From: Candidatus Omnitrophota bacterium
GTDB lineage: Bacteria > Omnitrophota > Gorgyraeia > Gygaellales > Profunditerraquicolaceae
NCBI GenBank assembly: GCA_028711825.1
Contig: JAQTRM010000069.1
Span: 1-5,562, forward strand
Length of the DNA: 5,562 bases
Reading direction: 5' to 3'
The position numbers were made by a program, and so were the translations under genes. This document shows positions 1 to 4,753 of this stretch, in pieces (position 1 is the stretch's first letter; each line of letters begins with the position of its first letter). The notes beneath the pieces are model-generated. The model ran no database searches. It was not told the origin of the DNA and saw only the letters and a list, made by a program, of their open reading frames with translations.

Positions 1-435
1 GGGAAATTCAGGGGGTGCGGTTACCGCCTTACCCTGGGCCGCGAGGCGATCCTGGAGCTGTTGTCCGGGACCAAAGAACACTTAAGCGCCGAGGATATCT
101 ATTTAAGGATACACCCTAAATACCCGAATGTGGGGCTGACGACGGTTTATCGCACCCTGGATGTTCTATCCGCCCTGGGAATGGTTTATAAACTTGATTT
201 CGGCGACGGGCGGGCGCGGTATGAATTGGCAGAAGGGCCCAAAGGGGAACATCATCACCACCACCTGGTTTGCACCTCCTGTAACCGCGTGATCGATTAC
301 ACGGATTTCATAGACGATGAGGTAGAGCTTCTCCGGCTTACGGAACAGGGGCTTTCCAAGAAGTATAATTTTAAGATCACCAACCATCTTATTCAGTTTT
401 ACGGTTTATGCGATAAATGCGGCGGTAAGGGATAA
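1..435 (+). CDS. Fur-family metal-responsive transcriptional regulator (5' partial)
   Basis: The reading frame is open from base 1, so the protein starts upstream; 144 residues are visible and probably only a short N-terminal piece is missing. It begins with a winged-helix region (YRLTLGREAILELL at visible residues 8-21, then LSAEDIY and the recognition-helix signature GLTTVYRTLDVL at 45-56), typical of the Fur/PerR/Zur family. The dimerisation and metal-binding half has five consecutive histidines (84-88) followed by CxxC (C91, C94), and a second CxxC at C137/C140. Two CxxC pairs fit the structural zinc site of this family. Such proteins bind DNA as dimers when loaded with Fe, Zn or Mn, or respond to peroxide in PerR. 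The sequence alone does not settle which metal this one senses. It lies immediately upstream of a Fur-type palindrome, so it is the natural candidate regulator of the following operon. An ATG-like start inside the window (for example TTG at 61) would delete part of the DNA-binding domain and is not credible. Confidence 0.93.
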   Translation, partial: GKFRGCGYRLTLGREAILELLSGTKEHLSAEDIYLRIHPKYPNVGLTTVYRTLDVLSALGMVYKLDFGDGRARYELAEGPKGEHHHHHLVCTSCNRVIDYTDFIDDEVELLRLTEQGLSKKYNFKITNHLIQFYGLCDKCGGKG

Positions 436-455
436 GCGTTATATTTTTTTAACCA

Positions 456-478
456 CTAATGAAAATGATTTTCACTAG
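456..478. promoter_or_regulatory. Fur/PerR/Zur-type operator (7-1-7 inverted repeat)
   Basis: The core TGAAAATGATTTTCA (460-474) is a perfect 7-1-7 inverted repeat around G467. It matches the classic Fur-box form TGATAAT-N-ATTATCA at all but one symmetric position per half. The symmetry continues outward to 456-478, with a single mismatched pair (459/475). It sits 18 bases before the ATG of the DUF5320 gene and about 20 bases after the Fur-family gene ends. This placement suits repression of the downstream operon. No convincing -35/-10 pair is visible: TATATT at 440-445 could be a -10, but has no good -35. The regulator and its metal are inferred from adjacency and motif form. Confidence 0.8.
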
Positions 479-483
479 AGAAA

Positions 484-490
484 GGGAGGT
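484..490 (+). promoter_or_regulatory. Ribosome binding site of the DUF5320 gene
   Basis: GGGAGGT lies five bases before the ATG at 496. It is a strong Shine-Dalgarno site, directly downstream of the Fur-type palindrome. It fixes the start of the first gene after the regulator. Confidence 0.8.
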
Positions 491-495
491 GGGTT

Positions 496-849
496 ATGCC
501 GGGTTTTGACGGAAAGGGCCCGATGGGGCAAGGCCCGTTTACGGGCGGAGGAAGAGGGTATTGCGCGGTTAACTTAAACGAAGCGGGAGCCGGTATTCCG
601 CCGGGCAGGTCTTTCGGAGGAGGAGGGCTTGGCCGCCGGAGATGTTTTTACGCTACCGGTATCCCCGGATGGGCGAGGGCCCAGGGGAGAGGGATTAACG
701 GTTTTCCCGCAGGCAGGATGTTCGCCAGGGAAGCCGGTTTTTCTTCACCGCAGGGCGAAGAACTGCCGGAATTGAAAAAGCAGGCGGAGTATCTTAAAGG
801 CGAGTTTGATGCCCTCCAGTCGCGCATCCGCGAATTGGAGAATAAATAA
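496..849 (+). CDS. DUF5320 family protein, glycine-rich with C-terminal coiled coil
   Basis: This 117-residue protein opens with MPGFDGKGPMGQGPFTGGGRGYC, the hallmark N-terminus of DUF5320 proteins (repeated G-x-GPMG-x-GP-x-TG, then GYC; C23). A glycine/arginine-rich middle follows (residues 31-74, with C50 in RRRCFY). The charged C-terminal helix (about 88-117) has leucines at 93, 100, 107 and 114 in exact heptad spacing, which predicts a short coiled coil and oligomerisation. No signal peptide or membrane segment is seen. The biochemical function of the family is unknown to me; its genes are often found beside NifX-like and MinD/Mrp ATPase genes, as here. It is the first gene after the Fur-type box, with NifX-like genes starting 16 bases downstream. 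A scaffold or adaptor role in metal-cluster handling is inference. Confidence 0.85.
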   Translation: MPGFDGKGPMGQGPFTGGGRGYCAVNLNEAGAGIPPGRSFGGGGLGRRRCFYATGIPGWARAQGRGINGFPAGRMFAREAGFSSPQGEELPELKKQAEYLKGEFDALQSRIRELENK

Positions 850-865
850 GAAAGGAGAACCTTAA

Positions 866-1243
866 ATGAAGGTAGGAGTCGTTTTAGAAAATGAAAACGG
901 GTTAGATGGTAATGTTTGCGCGCATTTCGGCCAGTGCAGGTTTTTTCTGCTTGCGGATATCGATAAAGAGAGCAAAAAAATTACCGGGACGCGGGTCGTG
1001 CCGAATACCGCGGTGCACGGCGGAGGCGGATGCACGGCGGTCGATGAGATATTGCAATACGGGATAACGCATATTATTGCCGGGGGAATGGGGATGGGCG
1101 CGCAGGCGAAGCTCGCCCAGGCGGGAGTGGAAGTCTTCGGCTATTCCGGCAGTGTGCGTAAAGGGCTGGAGGAATTGATGAATAACGCTCTGGGCGGCCT
1201 GGAAGGCTGTAAGGGGCATCAAGAAGGGGAAGGCTGTCATTAA
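866..1243 (+). CDS. NifX/ORP-like protein (dinitrogenase iron-molybdenum cofactor biosynthesis domain), copy 1
   Basis: This 125-residue protein is essentially a single Nitro_FeMo-Co (NifX / NifB C-terminal / orange protein) domain. Visible signatures are the N-terminal strand MKVGVVLE, HFGQCRFF (20-27), the glycine stretch HGGGGCTAVDEIL (51-63), HIIAGGMGMGAQAKLAQAGVEVF (69-91) and a final SGSVRKGLEEL helix. The tail carries extra ligands (C115, H118, C124, H125) beyond the core domain, which could bind metal. C18, C24 and C56 are further candidate ligands. In NifX, NafY and VnfX such domains hold FeMo-co or its precursors; in the Desulfovibrio orange protein they hold a Mo-Cu-S cluster. No nitrogenase gene is nearby, so an ORP-like or other cluster-carrier role is more likely than nitrogen fixation. 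The start has a strong AAAGGAG Shine-Dalgarno at 851-857. The gene follows DUF5320 by 16 bases and precedes a second paralogue. Confidence 0.92.
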   Translation: MKVGVVLENENGLDGNVCAHFGQCRFFLLADIDKESKKITGTRVVPNTAVHGGGGCTAVDEILQYGITHIIAGGMGMGAQAKLAQAGVEVFGYSGSVRKGLEELMNNALGGLEGCKGHQEGEGCH

Positions 1244-1254
1244 AGCGGCTTTTT

Positions 1255-1261
1255 GAAAGGA
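1255..1261 (+). promoter_or_regulatory. Ribosome binding site deciding the start of the second NifX-like gene
   Basis: GAAAGGA lies six bases before the ATG at 1268. The longer frame beginning at TTG 1253 would place its start codon on top of this site, so the ATG is chosen. Confidence 0.75.
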
Positions 1262-1267
1262 AAAACC

Positions 1268-1639
1268 ATGAAGATATGCATTACTTCGGAGGGAGATACC
1301 CTGGATTCCAGGGTTGACCCGCGTTTTGGGCGGTGCAGGAATTTCATCTTTTTCGACACCGAAAGCGGGGAATTCCAAGCCCGTGAAAATTCCAGCGCCG
1401 GATTCCAGGGCGGGGCGGGTATTCAATCCGGCCAGTTGGTGGTTTCGCAAGGGGTAAAAGCGGTCCTCACCGGCAATGTCGGCCCTAACGCTTATCAGGT
1501 TCTTTCTGCCGCCGGGATAAACGTTTTTACCGGGGTTTCCGGAACGGTGCGGGAGGCGGTGCAGGGTTTGCGTGAAGGAAAATATAAGGCGGCATCCGAC
1601 CCCAGCGTGGGGTCCAAGTTCGGCATGCCCGGTAAATAG
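1268..1639 (+). CDS. NifX/ORP-like protein (dinitrogenase iron-molybdenum cofactor biosynthesis domain), copy 2
   Basis: From the ATG at 1268 this encodes 123 residues: MKICITSEGDTLDSRVDPRFGRCRNFIFFD. The N-terminal pattern (DxRFGRC, C23), the middle GGAGIQSGQLVVSQGVKAVLTGNVGPNAYQVLSAAGINVF (48-87) and the final SGTVREAVQ helix are the classic signature of stand-alone NifX-like proteins of anaerobes and archaea, and of the Desulfovibrio orange protein, which is of similar length. These proteins are thought to bind metal-sulfur clusters non-covalently. It is a paralogue of the preceding gene but clearly diverged: it lacks the His/Cys-rich tail and the HGGGGC segment, and it has the GNVGPNA loop in place of GGMGMGA. 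The pair may therefore hold different cofactors or act as donor and acceptor. The gene sits 24 bases after copy 1 and 19 bases before the first ferredoxin-MinD ATPase. Confidence 0.92.
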   Translation: MKICITSEGDTLDSRVDPRFGRCRNFIFFDTESGEFQARENSSAGFQGGAGIQSGQLVVSQGVKAVLTGNVGPNAYQVLSAAGINVFTGVSGTVREAVQGLREGKYKAASDPSVGSKFGMPGK

Positions 1640-1658
1640 ATATAAGGATACCAGAGAT

Positions 1659-2528
1659 ATGATTATTTCGGTAGCAAGCGGAAAGGGCGGGACCGGTAAG
1701 ACGACGGTCGCGGTAAACCTGGCCCTGGCGCTTAAGGATGCGCGGTTTTTTGACTGCGATGTCGAAGAGCCCAACGCGCATATATTTTTAAAACCGCGCC
1801 TCAACCGTCAGGAGAAGGTGTTTATTCCCGTGCCGGAAATTGATACGGCAAAATGTTCTTTTTGCGGAAAATGCGGCGAGGTTTGCGCTTATCATGCCCT
1901 GGCGGTTATAAAGGGTGAAGGCGGACATCAAGGCGAGGTTTTGGTTTTTCCGCATCTCTGCCACGGCTGCGGCGCCTGCAGTATGCTCTGCCCGCAGGGG
2001 GCGATCCGCGAGGTTAATAAAGAGATCGGGACGGTTGAATCGGGAAGCGCCGGAGAGATAAGCTTTGTGAGCGGCCGCCTCAATGTCGGCGAGGCGGTTT
2101 CCCCTCCGGTGATCCGCAGGGTGAAAGAATACCTTGAGCCTTCGAAGACGGCGGTGATCGACGCCCCGCCCGGCACATCCTGTCCGGTGATTTGCGCGGT
2201 CAAAGGGAGCGACTTCTGTATTTTAGTTACCGAACCGACCCCCTTCGGCCTGCACGATTTATCCCTGGCAGTGGAGGTGCTGCGGAAAATGGAAATTCCT
2301 TTCGGCGTAGTGATCAACCGTTCTGATATCGGAGACGGTAAAGTGGAGGATTATTGCGCTAAAGAGAATATTCCGGTGTTAATGCGTATTCCTTTTTCCA
2401 GGGAGATCGCCGAAGCGTATGCGCGCGGGATAAGCTTGATTTCGGCGTTTCCGGATTTTAAAGGAAAGTTCATCGAGATGCGCGCGCGGATAGGCACACT
2501 TTTGGAGAGCGGCAAAGCAGGAAGGTAA
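1659..2528 (+). CDS. MinD-superfamily P-loop ATPase with inserted two-cluster ferredoxin domain (copy 1)
   Basis: The start at ATG 1659 gives 289 residues, with AAGGA at 1644-1648 upstream and MIISVASGKGGTGKTT directly at the N-terminus. An upstream in-frame ATG at 1572 would add 29 non-homologous residues lying inside the previous gene. The deviant Walker A motif GKGGTGKTT (8-16, signature K9) and switch region FFDCDVEEPNAHIFLKP (30-46) belong to the MinD/Mrp/NifH class. An inserted bacterial-type ferredoxin follows, with two [4Fe-4S] motifs: C66-C69-C72-C76 and C101-C104-C107-C111-P. The ATPase fold then resumes with the Walker B-like VIDAPPGTSCPVI (166-178), VTEPTPFGLHD (190-200) and base-contacting NRSD (220-223). 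Proteins of this architecture (COG1149) are cytoplasmic and thought to couple ATP hydrolysis to electron or cluster transfer. They occur as tandem pairs in the orp loci of sulfate reducers. Its paralogue lies one gene downstream. Confidence 0.94.
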   Translation: MIISVASGKGGTGKTTVAVNLALALKDARFFDCDVEEPNAHIFLKPRLNRQEKVFIPVPEIDTAKCSFCGKCGEVCAYHALAVIKGEGGHQGEVLVFPHLCHGCGACSMLCPQGAIREVNKEIGTVESGSAGEISFVSGRLNVGEAVSPPVIRRVKEYLEPSKTAVIDAPPGTSCPVICAVKGSDFCILVTEPTPFGLHDLSLAVEVLRKMEIPFGVVINRSDIGDGKVEDYCAKENIPVLMRIPFSREIAEAYARGISLISAFPDFKGKFIEMRARIGTLLESGKAGR

Positions 2529-2533
2529 AGTTC

Positions 2534-2887
2534 ATGATAGAAAAAGCTAAAAATTACTTTTTAGGAAAAGGAGGAAGGCGTTATAACTGCGCCCAATCCG
2601 TAATCAAGGCTTACTCGGATTCCCTGGGGTTTTCTCTTGCCCCGGAGGCCCACGCTTCTTCCGGAGGCGGCAGGGCCCCGGGAGGTTATTGCGGGGCGTT
2701 ATACGCGGCTTTGTGCGTCCTGGAAGGCGAAGGATCCCGCAAGGTCAGTGAATGCGAAGAGTTTTTCAAGAAAAGGTTCGGCGCCTTAACTTGCAAAGAG
2801 ATAAAATCTTCCGGGAAAGTCCCTTGCCTGGATTGCGTGGTGAAAGCGGCGGAATTCCTGGAAAAAGAATTTCTGAGAAAAGAATGA
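2534..2887 (+). CDS. C_GCAxxG_C_C family (putative redox-active) protein
   Basis: This 117-residue protein fits the small C_GCAxxG_C_C family. It has the N-terminal helix with NCAQSVIKAY (C19), the glycine-rich GGGRAPGGYCGALYAAL (44-60, C53), FGALTCKEI (C87) and the terminal PCLDCVVKAAEFLEK (C98, C101). Seven cysteines in all (also C61, C74) suggest a redox centre or bound metal cluster. The family has been proposed to be redox-active, but no reaction is established to my knowledge. AGGAAGG at 2519-2525 is a good ribosome binding site eight bases before the ATG. The gene is 5 bases downstream of one ferredoxin-ATPase, and its stop codon overlaps the start of the other in an ATGA, so it is locked translationally between the two paralogues. 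A role as redox partner or cluster intermediate for those ATPases is inference. Confidence 0.88.
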   Translation: MIEKAKNYFLGKGGRRYNCAQSVIKAYSDSLGFSLAPEAHASSGGGRAPGGYCGALYAALCVLEGEGSRKVSECEEFFKKRFGALTCKEIKSSGKVPCLDCVVKAAEFLEKEFLRKE

Positions 2888-3735
2888 AACAGATAACCGT
2901 GATCAGCGGCAAAGGCGGGACCGGCAAGACCGTGATCAGCGGGGCGTTCGCCGCTTTGGCTGAAAAAAAAGTGATGGTGGATTGTGACGTGGACGCGGCG
3001 GATCTTCATTTGCTGCTGCATCCTGAGATTAAAGAACGCCATGAGTTTAAGGGCGGCCAGCTCTCCGTTATCGACGAAGTTAAATGCGATAAATGCGGGA
3101 AGTGCGCTGCCGCGTGCAGATTTGGGGGGATAAGCCCTGTTTTTAAGGTCGAGGTTTTTTCCTGCCAGGGGTGCGGGCTGTGCAGCCGTATCTGCCCCCG
3201 GGGAGCGATCCGGATGAAGGAGAAGATCGCGGGGGAGTGGTTTGTTTCCGATACCGCATACGGAGTTTTGGTGCACGCCAGGCTGGGGATTGCCGAGGAT
3301 AATTCCGGCAGGCTGGTTTCCAGGATACGGCAGGCCGCCGAAAAGATAGCGGCCGCAGGCGGGGCGGATTACATTATTATCGACGGCCCTCCGGGGATCG
3401 GCTGCCCGGTTATCGCTTCCCTTGCGGGGACGGATCTAATCCTGGTGGTTACCGAGCCTACCCTTTCGGGGCTGCATGACGCCGCGCGCGTGATAGAATT
3501 GGCGGCGCATTTTAAGATTCCGGCGGCGCTTGTGGTGAATAAATATGATTTGAATCCGGGGGTTACGGAAAAGATTGAGGCTTTTTGTCTTGCGCGAAAT
3601 ATTCCGCTGACGGGAAAGGTTCCTTTTGATAAGACGGTCGTCCGGGCGGTAGTTGAGGGAAAGGTTGTTACGGAGTATCCCGGATCGCCGGCTGCCGGGG
3701 AGATAAGGAAAATCTGGGATTTACTTAAGGATTGA
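2884..3735 (+). CDS. MinD-superfamily P-loop ATPase with inserted two-cluster ferredoxin domain (copy 2)
   Basis: The ATG at 2884 overlaps the previous stop (ATGA), implying translational coupling; only a weak purine stretch (GAGAAAAG, about 2875-2882) precedes it. The longer in-frame start at 2752 would add 44 residues read out of frame from the preceding gene and is rejected. The 283-residue protein has the deviant Walker A GKGGTGKT (9-16), switch VDCDVDAADLHLLL (32-45), two [4Fe-4S] motifs C68-C71-C74-C78 and C94-C97-C100-C104-P, then IIIDGPPGIGCPVI (164-177), VTEPTLSGLHD (189-199) and a late NKYD base-recognition motif. It has the same architecture as the gene at 1659 but differs in the switch region (DAAD instead of EEPN), the distinction usual between the two members of such tandem pairs. 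A heterodimer is plausible. Likely cytoplasmic; function in metal-sulfur cluster or electron transfer is inferred from family and context. Confidence 0.94.
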   Translation: MKQITVISGKGGTGKTVISGAFAALAEKKVMVDCDVDAADLHLLLHPEIKERHEFKGGQLSVIDEVKCDKCGKCAAACRFGGISPVFKVEVFSCQGCGLCSRICPRGAIRMKEKIAGEWFVSDTAYGVLVHARLGIAEDNSGRLVSRIRQAAEKIAAAGGADYIIIDGPPGIGCPVIASLAGTDLILVVTEPTLSGLHDAARVIELAAHFKIPAALVVNKYDLNPGVTEKIEAFCLARNIPLTGKVPFDKTVVRAVVEGKVVTEYPGSPAAGEIRKIWDLLKD

Positions 3736-3739
3736 CGTG

Positions 3740-4717
3740 ATGCCGGAAACCGCCGAAAGAGATATCCATATACTTAAATACTTTTCTTCATTTATCAGCG
3801 TTTCACAAGGGAAGGTGGTTAATGTAACCGACCCGCAGCTGGCTTTTTGTCCCCTGGCCGCGCATCTTTACCGCGGATTAAAAAAATCGGACCGGCTGGA
3901 TAAAGAGAAGGTTAAAAAAGAAATCTGGAAAGTTATTGAATTCAAGATCCGGGATTTCGGGGTTTTTACCGCCCGGAGGAAATTTTTTCCCGAGGAGACG
4001 GCGGTACCTTGCGGCGCTTCGGAGATGCTTTATTCCGCTCTAAAGAAAAAAGCAATCGAGGCGGCGGTCTTAGTTTGTGACGGAGCGGGAACTGTGATAA
4101 CGGATCGCGGGGAAATCGCGCAGGGGATCGGTGCGCGGATGAACAGCCTTCTGCTTACTTCGCCGATTACGGCGGTAATGGGCCGGCTTGAAAGGTCCGG
4201 CTGCCGGGTGGTTTTCAGGAGCGCCCTGATCGACCAGGTAGAAGGAGTCCGGGAGGCTTTTCGTGCGGGGCACAGGAAGGTCGCGGTAACCGTCAGCGGT
4301 AAAGATTCCGCGAGGCTTGAAGAGATGCGCAGCCTGGTCCCGGAGGGAGGAACCCTGGTAATTCTTTCTCTCTGTAATACGGGGGTAAGCGCGCAGGAAG
4401 CAAAGAAGATTTGCCGCCATGCGGATATCGTTTGGAGCTGCGCTTCCGCAAAGCTGCGCAAACAGGCACCGGATGCATCTATCCTGCAGCTGTCAAAACA
4501 GGCCCCGGTATTTATCTTGACCGGTGAAGGAATGGATTTTTTATCGGCTTACGTTTCGGAACCCGCGGTTTTAAAGGAATTAAGCAGGGATGAACAATAC
4601 CTGCTCTCCAACGAGCCGGGAGGCAGGAAACTGAAAACCGGCACGATGAATTATTACCTGCGCCGGGCAGAACTTCCGGTTTTATCGCCTAAGAGTTTTT
4701 TTACGGCGGGGCAATAA
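3740..4717 (+). CDS. DUF2099 family protein (methanogenesis marker 8-like)
   Basis: This 325-residue soluble protein resembles the DUF2099 family, known in methanogenic archaea as methanogenesis marker protein 8. Supporting segments are the early FISVSQGKVVNVTDPQLAFCPL (18-39, C37), EFKIRDFGVFTARR (67-80), PCGASEML (90-97), the strongest motif VLVCDGAGTVIT (110-121), QGIGARMNSLL (128-138), IDQVEGV (164-170), KVAVTVSG (180-187), CNTGVSAQEAKKICRHADIVWSCASAKLR (212-240) and a C-terminal PVFILTGEG. Conserved cysteines (C37, C91, C113, C212, C234) could be ligands, but no biochemical function is known to me. No membrane segment or signal peptide is seen. The ATG at 3740 is chosen because AAGGA (3727-3731) is eight bases upstream; GTG at 3737 is possible. 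The gene follows the second ferredoxin-ATPase by 4 bases. The assignment rests on recalled motif similarity. Confidence 0.8.
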   Translation: MPETAERDIHILKYFSSFISVSQGKVVNVTDPQLAFCPLAAHLYRGLKKSDRLDKEKVKKEIWKVIEFKIRDFGVFTARRKFFPEETAVPCGASEMLYSALKKKAIEAAVLVCDGAGTVITDRGEIAQGIGARMNSLLLTSPITAVMGRLERSGCRVVFRSALIDQVEGVREAFRAGHRKVAVTVSGKDSARLEEMRSLVPEGGTLVILSLCNTGVSAQEAKKICRHADIVWSCASAKLRKQAPDASILQLSKQAPVFILTGEGMDFLSAYVSEPAVLKELSRDEQYLLSNEPGGRKLKTGTMNYYLRRAELPVLSPKSFFTAGQ

Positions 4718-4739
4718 TTCTGCCGCGGCGTTTTATAAA

Positions 4740-4746
4740 GAAAGGA
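4740..4746 (+). promoter_or_regulatory. Ribosome binding site deciding the start of the Mrp-type gene
   Basis: GAAAGGA is seven bases before ATG 4754 but only one base before the in-frame ATG at 4748. This makes 4754 the better start. Confidence 0.7.
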
Positions 4747-4753
4747 TATGATT

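Noticed and set aside
440..445. TATATT as a -10 promoter element.
   Set aside because: No acceptable -35 hexamer lies 16-18 bases upstream, so a promoter cannot be placed with confidence.
1242..1254. AAAG-CGG-CTTT followed by Ts as a possible terminator between the NifX-like genes.
   Set aside because: The stem is only four pairs with a three-base loop, and the flanking genes look co-transcribed; too weak to call.
866..1639. Assignment of the NifX-like genes to nitrogen fixation.
   Set aside because: No nifH, nifD, nifK, nifE, nifN or radical SAM nifB gene is in the window, and such domains are widespread in anaerobes that do not fix nitrogen.
1572..1658. An N-terminal extension of the first ferredoxin-ATPase.
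   Set aside because: The 29 extra residues overlap the end of the NifX-like gene and are unlike any MinD N-terminus; the Walker A motif normally begins within the first ten residues, as it does from ATG 1659.
902..1804. A 300-codon open frame on the minus strand.
   Set aside because: It lies opposite three well-recognised + strand genes with clear ribosome binding sites. Its translation shows no family signature and no Shine-Dalgarno site is evident; it is a shadow of the coding bias.
2752..2883. An N-terminal extension of the second ferredoxin-ATPase.
   Set aside because: It is an out-of-frame reading of the C_GCAxxG_C_C gene; ATG 2884 gives the canonical MKQITVISGKGGTGKT start.
2686..3276. 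A 196-codon open frame on the minus strand, and shorter ones at 1928-2317, 4030-4461 and 5126-5470.
   Set aside because: All are antisense to recognisable ATPase or DUF2099 genes and have no recognisable domain.
4722..4729. The GCCGCGGC palindrome followed by TTTTA before the Mrp gene.
   Set aside because: It is self-complementary with no loop and would form only a very short hairpin; not a credible terminator or operator.
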